DNA from: Thermoleophilia bacterium | GTDB taxonomy: Bacteria > Actinomycetota > Thermoleophilia > Gaiellales > Gaiellaceae | DNA: 64,000 bases | Assembly (NCBI GenBank): GCA_025936995.1 | Contig: JAICSH010000005.1 | Location: 1-64,000 of the forward strand | Reading direction: 5' to 3' | Shown: positions 46,850 through 56,244 of the stretch, one piece after another | How positions within the stretch are numbered: the stretch's first letter is position 1 | Layout of the letters: every line of letters starts with the position of its first letter | Position numbers and translations under genes: made by a program | The notes under the pieces: model-generated | Database searches by the model: none | What the model was told of the DNA's origin: nothing | What the model saw: the letters and a program-made list of their open reading frames with translations, nothing else

Positions 46850-48433
46850 GTGGGGGCTGACCTCACCAGGCGCGACGCTTCTCGCTTTCGGCCCTTCTGG
46901 GCAACGCTTCTCACAGTCGTGGTGGCGATGAGCTTCGGGATGATCCGCTCCGGCGCATCCTGGGGCTCGTCCGCGTACGACGCGGCTTCGGACTCCTACT
47001 CGATGCAGAACATCGCGGCCGCCGACGGAGCGCAGGCATGGTGGAACGCCGGCTACACCGGCAAGGGCGTCGACGTGGCGGTCATCGACACGGGCGTCAC
47101 CCCCGTGGCCGGCCTTAACGCGCCGGGCAAGCTGGTGAACGGACCGGACCTCTCGCTCGACTCGCAGAATCCGAGCCTGCAGCACCTGGACACGAACGGG
47201 CACGGGACGTTCATGGCCGGCCTCATCGCCGGCAACGACGGCCAGACCGGCGGCTACCGCGGCGTTGCCCCCGACGCCCGCATCCTCTCGGTCAAGGTCG
47301 GCGTGACGGACGGTGGCGCGGACGTGAGCCAGGTCATCGCGGCGATCGACTGGGTCGTCCAGCACCGCCACGACAACGGGATGAACATCCGGGTCATCAA
47401 TCTGTCGTACGGCACGAACTCGAACCAGGCGTACGGCGTCGACCCGCTGGCGTTCGCGGTCGAGCAGGCGTGGAAGGCGGGCATCGTCGTCGTCGCGGCG
47501 GCCGGGAATTCGGGCTACCAGAACGGCGCCAGCGCGCAGGGGCTCGCCGATCCCGCGTACGACCCGCAGATCCTCGCGGTCGGCGGAGCGGACACGATGG
47601 GGACGGCCACGCCCTGGGACGACCAGGTCGCGTCCTACTCCGCGAGCGCCGCGAGCTGCAGCAACGGTTGCCGCGCACCCGATCTGATCGCGCCCGGATC
47701 GCACATGCAGGGCCTCCGGGTGCCCGGCTCGTACATCGACCAGAACAACCCGGCCGGCGTCCTGGGCGATCGCTACTTCCGCGGCAGCGGCACCTCCGAG
47801 GCCACGGCGTTCACTTCGGGAGCGGTTGCGGACCTGCTGCAGCGGTTCCCGCAGCTGACGCCGGACGAGGTCAAGGCGATGCTCACTTCGAGTTGCGACA
47901 AGCTCAGCTCGTTCAACTGGAAGCAGCAGGGCTGCGGCGAGCTCGACATGAGCGCGCTGCTCAGCGTCGGCGTTCCCTCGGCGTCCGCCTCGGTGCAGTA
48001 CAACGCGCCGTCCACGGGCACCGGCTACCTCGAGGCCTCGCGCGGCACGGATCACCTTTCGAGCAACGGCGTCGTGCTCCACGGCGAGCAGGACATCTTC
48101 GGCAAGCCCTTCGTGTCGGCTGCGATGGCGGCGCTCGAGGCCGCCGGCTCGAGCTGGTCTGGCGGCGTCTGGAACGGCTCGTCCTGGTCGGGTAGCTCGT
48201 GGAGCGGCTCGTCCTGGTCGGGCAACTCCTGGAGCGGCTCGAGTTGGTCTGGCAACTCGTGGAGCGGAAGCTCGTGGAGCGGTTCGAGCTGGTCGGGCAG
48301 CTCGTGGAGCGGCAGTTCATGGAGCGGTTCCAGCTGGTCGGGCAACTCGTGGAGTGGAAGCTCCTGGAGCGGCTCGAGCTGGAGCGGCAGTAGCTGGTCT
48401 GGTGGAGCATGGCTCGGAGCAAGCTGGGGCTGA
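46850..48433 (+). CDS. Secreted S8 subtilase with C-terminal SSWSG pentapeptide repeat tail
   Basis: VIDTGVTPV, NGHGTFMAGLIAG, GSGTSEATAFTSGAVADLL; SD AAGGAGG before GTG 46850. Confidence 0.9.
   Translation: MGADLTRRDASRFRPFWATLLTVVVAMSFGMIRSGASWGSSAYDAASDSYSMQNIAAADGAQAWWNAGYTGKGVDVAVIDTGVTPVAGLNAPGKLVNGPDLSLDSQNPSLQHLDTNGHGTFMAGLIAGNDGQTGGYRGVAPDARILSVKVGVTDGGADVSQVIAAIDWVVQHRHDNGMNIRVINLSYGTNSNQAYGVDPLAFAVEQAWKAGIVVVAAAGNSGYQNGASAQGLADPAYDPQILAVGGADTMGTATPWDDQVASYSASAASCSNGCRAPDLIAPGSHMQGLRVPGSYIDQNNPAGVLGDRYFRGSGTSEATAFTSGAVADLLQRFPQLTPDEVKAMLTSSCDKLSSFNWKQQGCGELDMSALLSVGVPSASASVQYNAPSTGTGYLEASRGTDHLSSNGVVLHGEQDIFGKPFVSAAMAALEAAGSSWSGGVWNGSSWSGSSWSGSSWSGNSWSGSSWSGNSWSGSSWSGSSWSGSSWSGSSWSGSSWSGNSWSGSSWSGSSWSGSSWSGGAWLGASWG
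48148..48412 (+). repeat. In-frame 15-bp tandem repeat encoding [S/N]SWSG (15 consecutive units plus degenerate edges)
   Basis: Counted in the translated ORF. Confidence 0.95.
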
Positions 48434-48445
48434 CGCATAGGGGAC

Positions 48446-48468
48446 GAGGCCGGTGATCGGCCGGCCTC
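48446..48468 (+). terminator. Hairpin GAGGCCGG-TGATCGG-CCGGCCTC after the subtilase stop
   Basis: 8-bp perfect stem 13 nt after the stop; overlaps the nominal GTG of the next ORF. Confidence 0.5.
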
Positions 48469-51083
48469 TCATCCGGACGCGTCGCGCGCCGGGCGAGCCC
48501 TTACGGCCGCCCGGCGCAGCCATTCGCGAGGCCCTGCAGGGGCCTCGTCGTGTCTGGGTCTTCAACGGCGTGCTCGCCCTCGTCTGCGCGGGCGTCTGGG
48601 CGTTCGTCATCCGGCGGTGGGATTCCCCGCAGCTCGTGCAAGGCCGGCATCTGGACTGGTGGATGCTCGGCATCGCGTTCTGCCTGGCCGAGGTCTTCGT
48701 CGTCCACGTGCAGTTCCGGAAGGAGGCGCACAGCCTTTCGCTCACCGAGATCGGGCTGACGCTCGGCCTGCTGCTCGGGTCGCCGGCCGGGCTTCTGATC
48801 GGGCAGCTCGCGGGCACCTTCGTCGCGCTCATCGTCAGCCGGTGGAAGAGCCAGCGCCAGCTCGTAAAGTTCGCGTTCAACCTCGCGGAGCTGCCGCTCT
48901 GCAGCGGGATCGCCATTCTCATCTTCCGATCGCTCACCGATCGCGGCGATCCGCTCCCGCACGTCTGGCTGCTCGCGCTCCTCGCCGCCGCCGTCGCCCA
49001 TACGACCGGCGTCGTCTTCGTCTCGGCCGTGATCGCCATCGCGGACGAGCGGTTCAACTGGGCGCAGATGTCCCGCACGCTCGTCACCTCGCTCCTCGGC
49101 GCTGTCGCGACGGCGTGCCTCGGGCTGGCGGCCGCCGAGCTCCTCGCGGCGCGACCGCTGGCGGTCGTCCTCCTCGCCGTCCCGGTCGTGGCCTGCGTCA
49201 CCGCGTTCCGCGGCTACATGAAGCAGCGCGAGCAGCGTGAGCACGTGGAGTTCCTCTACGAGTCGATGCGCGCCACCCAGGGCGCGCCGGAGTTCGGTCT
49301 GGCGGTCGGCCAGCTTCTCGTCGCCGCCCGCCGTCTGCTCCGGGCTGAATACGCCGAGATCCTGCTGCTCCCGGCGGCGGAGAACGAAGGGCCGCTACGG
49401 AGCGTAAGCGGCGCGGAGGGCGAGCTGCTCATGCATCCGGAGGAGAGCTTCTCTCCCCGGGACGCAGCAGCGTTCGCCCGGGTCTCGGACGCCGGCAAGG
49501 CGATGCTGCTCGCGGGACGCCGGGGCGCGAACCAGCTCGACGCATTCCTCAAGGCGCGTGGGCTGGAGGACGCGATCGTCGGGCCGCTCCGCGGCGAGAA
49601 CCGGACCTTCGGGCTCCTCGTCGTCGGCGAGCGCTCGGGAGACGTGAGCACCTTCGGAGAGGTCGACCTCGACCTGTTCGACACGTTCTCGGGACACGCG
49701 AGCATCCTGCTCGAGAACGGGCGGCTCGAGCATTCGCTGGCGCAGGTGACGCAGCTGAAGGAGCAGCTCCGCCATCAGGCGTACCACGACGCGCTCACCG
49801 GGCTCGCGAACCGCGTCAACCTCCTCGAAGCGATCAAGCACGAGCTCGAGCACGGCGCCGGCTCGACGGCGGTCCTCTACCTCGACCTCGACCGCTTCAA
49901 GACCGTCAACGACACGTGGGGCCACAGCGCGGGCGACGAGCTGCTCACCGAGTTCGCGCGGCGCCTCTCCGACGCGATCCGCGTCCAGGACCTCGCCGCG
50001 CGTCTCGGCGGCGACGAGTTCGCCGTCCTCGTTCGGGATGCGGACGCCGAGGCGGCGGTGGCCGCTACCCGGCGGATGCTCGACGCGCTCGACGGGACGT
50101 ACACGCTCGTGGGTGGAGACGTCTCCTGCCACGTGAGCGTCGGCATCGCCGTCGGCACCAACGGCGCGACGAGTGCCGAGGACCTGCTGCGCAACGCCGA
50201 CATCGCGATGTACAGCGTCAAGCGCTCGGACCGCCCGTACACGCTGTACGAGGCGGAGCTGCACGAGAAGCTTCGCGCGCAGCGGCAGCTCGGCCTCGAT
50301 CTTGAGGCGGCGCTCGAGCGGCGCGAGATCGCCGTCCACTACCAGCCGGTCGTGCGGCTCGCGGACGGAGCGATCGAGGGCTTCGAGGTGCTCGCCCGTT
50401 GGCCGCACCCGACGCGCGGCCTCCTCACTGCAGCCGACTTCCTGCCGACGGCGGAAGAGACGGGACTGACGGTCGAGCTGGGCCGCCACGTCCTGCACCA
50501 GGCCCTCCAGGCGGCGCGCCGCTGGCCGGCGCACGTGAGCCTCTGGCTCAACCTCTCGCCGGCGGAGCTCGCGAACGAGCGGCTCGTCGACACGCTCGCC
50601 GAGGCGCTCAAGGGCTACGTCGTCGAGCCGAGCCGGATCGTGATCGAAGTGACCGAGTCGGGCGTCATCCAGGGCAGCGACGCCGCGCTCGTGGCGATGC
50701 GCCGGTTGCGCGATCTCGGCGTCGGGCTGACGATCGACGACTTCGGGACCGGGTACTCGTCGCTGAGCCGTCTTGCGGAGTTCCCGATCGAGTCGCTCAA
50801 GATTCCGAAGCCTTTCGTCGACCGGCTCGTCGGCGAGGACGCAGACGAGGCGTTCGTCGACGCGATCCTGCGGCTGGGCGACTCGCTCGGCCTCTCGGCG
50901 GTGGCGGAGGGGATCGAGCATCCGGCACAGGCGGAGCGCCTGAGGCAGCTCGGCTGCCGCCTCGGCCAGGGCTACTTCTTCGGCCGCCCCGCCCCGGCGG
51001 AGGAAGCGGAGCGGCTCCTGCGCGAGCAGTCGGCCACCCGCTCGCCGCAGCTGTCGCTGGTACCCGCTTCGCGGCTCGCCTGA
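48453..51083 (+). CDS. Membrane GAF-GGDEF-EAL protein (putative bifunctional diguanylate cyclase/phosphodiesterase)
   Basis: LAARLGGDEFAVLVRDADA; EGFEVLARWPHP, IEVTESGVIQ, DDFGTGYSSLSRL, EGIEHPAQAERLRQLGCRLGQGYFFGRP. The start codon is uncertain. Confidence 0.9.
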   Translation: MIGRPLIRTRRAPGEPLRPPGAAIREALQGPRRVWVFNGVLALVCAGVWAFVIRRWDSPQLVQGRHLDWWMLGIAFCLAEVFVVHVQFRKEAHSLSLTEIGLTLGLLLGSPAGLLIGQLAGTFVALIVSRWKSQRQLVKFAFNLAELPLCSGIAILIFRSLTDRGDPLPHVWLLALLAAAVAHTTGVVFVSAVIAIADERFNWAQMSRTLVTSLLGAVATACLGLAAAELLAARPLAVVLLAVPVVACVTAFRGYMKQREQREHVEFLYESMRATQGAPEFGLAVGQLLVAARRLLRAEYAEILLLPAAENEGPLRSVSGAEGELLMHPEESFSPRDAAAFARVSDAGKAMLLAGRRGANQLDAFLKARGLEDAIVGPLRGENRTFGLLVVGERSGDVSTFGEVDLDLFDTFSGHASILLENGRLEHSLAQVTQLKEQLRHQAYHDALTGLANRVNLLEAIKHELEHGAGSTAVLYLDLDRFKTVNDTWGHSAGDELLTEFARRLSDAIRVQDLAARLGGDEFAVLVRDADAEAAVAATRRMLDALDGTYTLVGGDVSCHVSVGIAVGTNGATSAEDLLRNADIAMYSVKRSDRPYTLYEAELHEKLRAQRQLGLDLEAALERREIAVHYQPVVRLADGAIEGFEVLARWPHPTRGLLTAADFLPTAEETGLTVELGRHVLHQALQAARRWPAHVSLWLNLSPAELANERLVDTLAEALKGYVVEPSRIVIEVTESGVIQGSDAALVAMRRLRDLGVGLTIDDFGTGYSSLSRLAEFPIESLKIPKPFVDRLVGEDADEAFVDAILRLGDSLGLSAVAEGIEHPAQAERLRQLGCRLGQGYFFGRPAPAEEAERLLREQSATRSPQLSLVPASRLA

Positions 51084-51169
51084 GCGCGAGAACCCGACGA
51101 AAGGCCGGAGGCTAAGCCTCGCCTCCCGGCGAGCAGGTCCTCAGCACCCCACGAGCCTCAGAAAGGCCG

Positions 51170-51194
51170 AAGCGGCGGGCAATGCCCGCCGCTT
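51170..51194 (+). terminator. Hairpin AAGCGGCGGGC-AAT-GCCCGCCGCTT
   Basis: Perfect 11-bp stem in the convergent intergenic region. Confidence 0.6.
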
Positions 51195-51322
51195 CTCAAA
51201 ACTCCGCCGCAGAGTTGTTGCCGTCAGCCCCGAGCGGGAGTCAGTCCGATCATCCCGCGGGTCGCTCCACGTCGGCCTCCCCCTTTCGGGGGATCTGTGC
51301 GAATCGGCGCGAAACCGGCCGA

Positions 51323-51808
51323 TCAGCCGCCTTTGCCGACCTTGAGGATCGGCGCATTGAGGACGATGTGGGCGTCCTTCTCGGTCAGCTTGCCCTGCTT
51401 CTCGAGCGCGTCGATCTGGTCGTCCTGGCCGATGAGAACGGGCTTGACGCCTTTCTTCCAGGTCAGCCAGACTTCTTTCCAGAGCGGGTTGTAGTCCGCC
51501 TCGCCCGGCTCCGACCCGAAGATCGTGAGCTGGCCCTTGGCTGCGCGGCCGCGCACGAAGTACTGCTCCGGCAGTCCCTTGACCGCCTTCAACTCGGCGG
51601 AGAAGTTGACGTGCAGCGCCGTCGCCTGGGACTTCGACGACACGTCGGTGACGAGATAGGTGTCGAAGTGATGGTCGTAGTAGCCGCGGTAGACGGGCTG
51701 CGTCTTCATGGACGGCTTGCCGATGTTCGGCAGCCCGCCCGTCGCGGCGGCCGCTGCGGCAACGGTCGCGACGAACAGCACGAGGCCGAAGAGGACAATC
51801 CTGCGCAC
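51323..51808 (-). CDS. Secreted protein of unknown function
   Basis: Signal peptide; PVYRGYYDHHFDTYLVTDVSSKSQATALHVNFSAELKAVKGLPEQYFVRG. Confidence 0.7.
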   Translation of the reverse strand: MRRIVLFGLVLFVATVAAAAAATGGLPNIGKPSMKTQPVYRGYYDHHFDTYLVTDVSSKSQATALHVNFSAELKAVKGLPEQYFVRGRAAKGQLTIFGSEPGEADYNPLWKEVWLTWKKGVKPVLIGQDDQIDALEKQGKLTEKDAHIVLNAPILKVGKGG

Positions 51809-51839
51809 CTGCTACCTCCTTGTCTAGAGTGGAACGGCA

Positions 51840-52334
51840 ATGGCTACGCGCAGGAGATCGCTCCGGATTGGCGCCCTCGCCGCTGCCGCGGCGGCGGTCG
51901 CCCTCACGGCGGCCGTCTGGAGCGGATCCGGCGCGGCGGGGACGCGTCACCTGACCAAGACGCCGACCGTCACGACGCGGAAGGTCGGAAAGCTCGGCGT
52001 CATCCTCGTCAACAGCCGCGGCCGGACGCTCTACATGTTCGTTCCCGACAAGCAGAGGAAAGTGACCTGCAAGGGGACGTGCGCCGCGATCTGGCCGCCG
52101 CTGAAGCTGAAGGCGGGGCAGAAGCCGACCGCCGGCGGCGCCGCGAAGAAGTCGCTCCTCGGCGCGGACAAGAACCCGAGCGGCGGGCGCGTCGTCACGT
52201 ACAACAAGTGGCCGCTCTACACGTACATCGCGGACACGAAGCCCGGGCAGGCGACCGGCCAGGCTATCGACCTCAACGGTGGGCTCTGGTACGTCCTCTC
52301 GCCTTCCGGCAAGGTCATCAAGAAGAAGCCGTAG
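51840..52334 (+). CDS. Secreted repeat protein (COG4315 / Lipoprotein_15-like)
   Basis: LVNSRGRTLYMFVPDKQRKVTCKGTCAAIWPPL and VVTYNKWPLYTYIADTKPGQATGQ. Confidence 0.85.
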   Translation: MATRRRSLRIGALAAAAAAVALTAAVWSGSGAAGTRHLTKTPTVTTRKVGKLGVILVNSRGRTLYMFVPDKQRKVTCKGTCAAIWPPLKLKAGQKPTAGGAAKKSLLGADKNPSGGRVVTYNKWPLYTYIADTKPGQATGQAIDLNGGLWYVLSPSGKVIKKKP

Positions 52335-53010
52335 GCGGCGCGAGCAGCGCGACGACCGGCTCTTCGGCACTGCCGAGAAGCGGTTCCAGCTCCGCTTGGC
52401 TCGTCGCGAGTCGCTCGACTTTCGCACCCAGCACATCGAGGAACGCGTCCGCCGGCTCCAGGAACTCCAGGCCGCCTCGCTCCGGCCGATAATGCATCGG
52501 CACGACGAGCTCCGGCCGAAGCTCGCGAATGAGCTCGGCCGCGGCATCCGGCGCGATCGTCGGTCCGCCGCCGACGGGGAGGAGGACGACGTTGACCTCG
52601 CCAAGCGCCTCGCGTTGCTCCGGCCGCAGGGCGGGCTGCCCGAAGTCGCCGAAGTGGGCGAACGTCGTACCGTCGACGGCGAAGCGGAAGATCGTGTTCG
52701 GGCCGCGCTGCGTCCCAGCGGCGGCGTCGTGCTCCGAGGAGATCCCGACGATCTCGCCGAGCGGCGACTCGTGCGTCCCGGCTTTCGCGATGATCAGCGG
52801 GTCTCCGCCGATGACTTCGACTCCGTTGTGGTCGAGATGATCGTGCGTCACGAGCAGCACGTCCGCCTCGACTCCCTCGATGAGCGGGAAGTCCCAGCTC
52901 CAGCCGGGCCGCGAGACGCTTCCGAGGTCGCCGAACGGATCGATGAACACGCGCACCTGCTCGCCGGTGAGCAGGAACGCGGACTGGCCATACCAACGGA
53001 TCTCCATCAC
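52318..53010 (-). CDS. MBL fold metal-dependent hydrolase
   Basis: VTHDHLDHNGVE, FAHFGDFGQ, VPMHYRP. Confidence 0.88.
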   Translation of the reverse strand: MMEIRWYGQSAFLLTGEQVRVFIDPFGDLGSVSRPGWSWDFPLIEGVEADVLLVTHDHLDHNGVEVIGGDPLIIAKAGTHESPLGEIVGISSEHDAAAGTQRGPNTIFRFAVDGTTFAHFGDFGQPALRPEQREALGEVNVVLLPVGGGPTIAPDAAAELIRELRPELVVPMHYRPERGGLEFLEPADAFLDVLGAKVERLATSQAELEPLLGSAEEPVVALLAPPTASS

Positions 53011-53020
53011 TACCTCCTGG

Positions 53021-53449
53021 TCAGTGTCCCGACAGTCGTCGCAGTAGCGGCACTGCGGCGAGCAGTGTCCGCTGCTCCTCGGGACTCAGCTCGGCCGCGA
53101 TCGCGGCACCGAGCCAGCCCTCCCGCTTGCCTCGCTCCTCGAGCACGCGCTCGCGACCTCGCTCGGTGAGCTCGATGTGGACGCGCCGGCGATCGGCGGG
53201 ATCGGGCTGGCGCGCGATCAGGCCCGCTGTCTCGAGCTCGGCGAGCGTCTGCGCCATCGACTGCGGCCGCACGCGCTCGGCGGCGGCGAGCGAGCTCGTC
53301 GTCTGTGCTCCCTCGCGGTCGAGGCGGCTCAGGACGCTCATCTGGGCGACCGGGAACGAGTACTCGGCGCGGAGCCGGCGGACGAGCTGGCCGAGCACGA
53401 GTCTCAGCTCGCTCGCCGCGTTCACGATCTGCGCGGACGGACGGGGCAT
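53021..53449 (-). CDS. MarR family transcriptional regulator
   Basis: QMSVLSRLDREGAQTTSSLAAAERVRPQSMAQTLAELETAGLIARQPDPADRRRVHIELTERG. Confidence 0.9.
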   Translation of the reverse strand: MPRPSAQIVNAASELRLVLGQLVRRLRAEYSFPVAQMSVLSRLDREGAQTTSSLAAAERVRPQSMAQTLAELETAGLIARQPDPADRRRVHIELTERGRERVLEERGKREGWLGAAIAAELSPEEQRTLLAAVPLLRRLSGH

Positions 53450-53464
53450 CCTGAGATTGTAGAC

Positions 53465-53486
53465 AGGTAACCTGAACAGGTTGCCT
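53465..53486. promoter_or_regulatory. MarR operator candidate AGGTAACCTG-AA-CAGGTTGCCT
   Basis: 22-bp inverted repeat with one mismatch between the divergent marR and MFS genes. Confidence 0.75.
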
Positions 53487-55178
53487 GGTAAGCGGAGAAC
53501 GCCCAACTACAAGTGGGTGGCGCTCTCGAACACGACGCTCGGGGTGCTGCTCGCGACGATCGACGGCTCGATCGTCCTGATCGCGATGCCCGACATCTTC
53601 CGGGGTATCCACCTCGACCCGCTCAAGCCCGGCAACAGCTTCTACCTCCTGTGGATGATCCTCGGCTTCCTCGTCGTCTCGAGCGTGCTCGTCGTCAGTC
53701 TCGGCCGACTCGGCGACCAGTTCGGGCGTGTGCGGATGTACAACGTCGGCTTCGTCGTCTACACGCTCGCGTCGCTGCTCTTGACGGTCGACTGGCTCCA
53801 GGGCCGGGCCGGCGCCGACTGGCTGATCGGCTTTCGCATCGTGCAGGGGATCGGCGCCGCCTTCCTCGTCGCGAACTCGGTTGCGATCCTCACCGACGCG
53901 TTCCCGGCGAACGAGCGCGGCCTTGCGCTCGGGATCAACAACGTCGTCGGGATCAGCGGCATGTTCATCGGACTCGTCCTCGGCGGCGTGCTCGCGCCGA
54001 TCTCGTGGCGGCTCGTCTTCCTCGTGTCGGTGCCGACCGGGATCGCCGGGACGATCTGGTCATACCGGAGCCTGCGCGAGATCGGCGTCCGCACCCCTGA
54101 GCCGATCGACTGGCCGGGCAACCTCACCTTCGCCGCCGGACTCGTGCTCGTCATGGTCGGGATCACGTACGGGATCCGGCCGTACGGAAGCCATTCGATG
54201 GGGTGGACGTCTCCCTTCGTCGATGCGTGCCTCGCCGCCGGCGTCGCTCTGCTCGCGCTGTTCGCCTTCGTGGAGGTGCGGTCGCCGGCGCCGATGTTCC
54301 GGCTGGGGCTCTTCCGGATCCGCGCCTTCACCTTCGGTGTCCTCTCGAGCTTCCTCTCCGCGGTCTCGCGCGGCGGCCTGATGTTCATGCTGATCATCTG
54401 GTTGCAGGGGATCTGGCTTCCCGAGCACGGGTACGACTTCGCCTCGACACCGCTCTGGGCAGGGATCCGGATGCTCCCCCTGACGGTCGGCTTCCTTCTC
54501 GCCGGCCCCGTGTGCGGGACCCTCTCCGACCGCTACGGCTCACGGCCGTTCGCAACCGGCGGGATGCTCGCCTCGGCGCTCAGCTTCGGCCTGCTCGAGA
54601 TGCTGCCGGTCGACTTCTCCTACCCGCTGTTCGGCGCTGTCCTCCTGCTGATGGGGCTCTCGATGGGCGCCTTCGCCTCGCCGAACCGGGCGGGAGTGAT
54701 GAACAGCCTCCCGGCGCAGCACCGGGGCGCGGGAGGCGGCATGAACCAGACGTTCCAGAACTCCGCCCAGGTGCTCTCGATCGGGATCTTCTTCACGCTG
54801 ATGATCGTCGGCCTGTCCGCGACGCTGCCGCATTCGCTGGCGACGGGGTTGCGCGCGCATGGTGTATCCGCCGGCGTCGCGACCCGGGTCAGCCACCCCC
54901 CACCGGTCTCGGTGCTCTTCGCCGCGTTCCTCGGCTACAACCCGGCTCGGGAGCTGATCGGGCCGCACGTCCTCGCGAAGCTCCCGCCGCACGACGCCGC
55001 CACGATCCGCGGGCGCGGCTTCTTCCCGCACCTGATAGCCGCGCCGTTCCACAGCGGACTCCGCGAGGCGTTCGCGTTCGCGATCGCGGCCTGCCTCGTC
55101 GCCGCGCTCGCCTCCTGGTCTCGAGGCGGCCGCGTCGTCGCTCCCGAGGAGGGCGTGCTCGAGCAGGCGGTCGACTAG
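53481..55178 (+). CDS. MFS transporter, 14-TM drug-export type (DHA2-like)
   Basis: NTTLGVLLATIDGSIVLIAMPDIFRGI, LGRLGDQFGRVRMYNVGFVVYTLASLLL. Confidence 0.9.
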   Translation: MPGKRRTPNYKWVALSNTTLGVLLATIDGSIVLIAMPDIFRGIHLDPLKPGNSFYLLWMILGFLVVSSVLVVSLGRLGDQFGRVRMYNVGFVVYTLASLLLTVDWLQGRAGADWLIGFRIVQGIGAAFLVANSVAILTDAFPANERGLALGINNVVGISGMFIGLVLGGVLAPISWRLVFLVSVPTGIAGTIWSYRSLREIGVRTPEPIDWPGNLTFAAGLVLVMVGITYGIRPYGSHSMGWTSPFVDACLAAGVALLALFAFVEVRSPAPMFRLGLFRIRAFTFGVLSSFLSAVSRGGLMFMLIIWLQGIWLPEHGYDFASTPLWAGIRMLPLTVGFLLAGPVCGTLSDRYGSRPFATGGMLASALSFGLLEMLPVDFSYPLFGAVLLLMGLSMGAFASPNRAGVMNSLPAQHRGAGGGMNQTFQNSAQVLSIGIFFTLMIVGLSATLPHSLATGLRAHGVSAGVATRVSHPPPVSVLFAAFLGYNPARELIGPHVLAKLPPHDAATIRGRGFFPHLIAAPFHSGLREAFAFAIAACLVAALASWSRGGRVVAPEEGVLEQAVD

Positions 55179-56176
55179 GAGCTTGCGGCGATCTGCACCG
55201 CGACGAACGCGGCATAGAGGACGATGAGCAGGGCTCCGGCGCCGCGGCCGGCGCCGCCGCGCCTGCCGAACAGGACGAGCGCCGTCGCGGTCATCCCGAC
55301 GAGCCATGCGAGGTCGAAGACGGCGAGGTGCGAGAAGGCGCGCAGGCTGCCGAGCGCCGTCGGCACTGCGAGGCCGGCGACGAGGTTGATCGAGTTGGAG
55401 TTCAGGGTCTCGCTCATGAGCGCCGAGCCGCGCTGCTGCATGCCGAACCGCACGCCCGTCCACGCGTTCGGGAGGCTCGTGAGGATTGCGAGCACGATCA
55501 CGCCCACGAGCGTCTCGGGGATCGACCAGGCATGGGCGAGGTCGGTCGCGCCGCGCACGGCGCCCACGCTGCCGGCCACGATCACGCAAAGCGCGAGCAC
55601 GAGGACGGCGAGGAGCGTGGCAGCCTCGCGCTTGGAGTCGAGTGACCCCGTGCGCCGGTGGGATTCCCCGAAGCTCCGGCCGACGAAGCGCGATTCCGTG
55701 ACGCCGAGCGGCAGCCGTCGCACGAGTCGCGGTCCGGCCGCGAGGAGGAGGACGTACGGCACGGCGACGACGGCGACGAGCACGGCGCCGGCGATCGCGC
55801 CGAGAGCGCCCGCGACCACCGCGAGCGTCACGGCGAGCAGCCACAGCCCGACGAACGCCTCGAGCTCGAGGGTCTCGTGCCGGGCGCGGACGCGGCCCGC
55901 GACGACGGCGCTGAGGCCGAGCATCGCCGCGAGGTTGAACGCGTTCGAGCCGGCGACGACCCCGACCGCGATCGCGTGGTTGTGCTGGACGAGCGCCGAG
56001 ATCGCGGAGGAGATCTCGGGCGCGTCTGCGGCGAGCGCGGTCAGCAGCCCGAGCAGCGCCTCGGGCAGGCCCAGTCGCAAGCCGATGTGGTCGAGCCGCC
56101 CCGCGAAGACCGCCGACGCGGCGAGCATCACGGCGATCGAGGCGACGAAGAGTGGGGCGGCGAGGGCGGGCGTCAT
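55175..56176 (-). CDS. Sodium/calcium exchanger (CaCA) family membrane protein
   Basis: LGLPEALLGLLTALAADAPEISSAISAL and IPETLVGVIVLAILTSLPNAWTGV alpha-repeats. Confidence 0.8.
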   Translation of the reverse strand: MTPALAAPLFVASIAVMLAASAVFAGRLDHIGLRLGLPEALLGLLTALAADAPEISSAISALVQHNHAIAVGVVAGSNAFNLAAMLGLSAVVAGRVRARHETLELEAFVGLWLLAVTLAVVAGALGAIAGAVLVAVVAVPYVLLLAAGPRLVRRLPLGVTESRFVGRSFGESHRRTGSLDSKREAATLLAVLVLALCVIVAGSVGAVRGATDLAHAWSIPETLVGVIVLAILTSLPNAWTGVRFGMQQRGSALMSETLNSNSINLVAGLAVPTALGSLRAFSHLAVFDLAWLVGMTATALVLFGRRGGAGRGAGALLIVLYAAFVAVQIAASS

Positions 56177-56244
56177 GAGCTGACGCCGACCAGCCTTCCC
56201 GGCACACCGAGCCCGGAACGCTAGCGCAGCGGGCGCACGGCGGC

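Noticed and set aside
46741-46850. Possible riboswitch leader or N-terminal extension (MATYVLATDRRLRRHVLRHQGGRDKEV) of the subtilase
   Set aside because: No known riboswitch consensus recognised; GTG 46850 has the best SD (AAGGAGG) and starts a normal signal-anchor sequence.
48160-48412. Short regularly spaced repeats resembling a CRISPR array
   Set aside because: 15-bp units without unique spacers, fully in frame within a protease gene.
48052-48438. Minus-strand 128-aa repetitive ORF (LQELPLHELPDQ...) over the subtilase tail
   Set aside because: Exact antisense reading of the SSWSG coding repeat.
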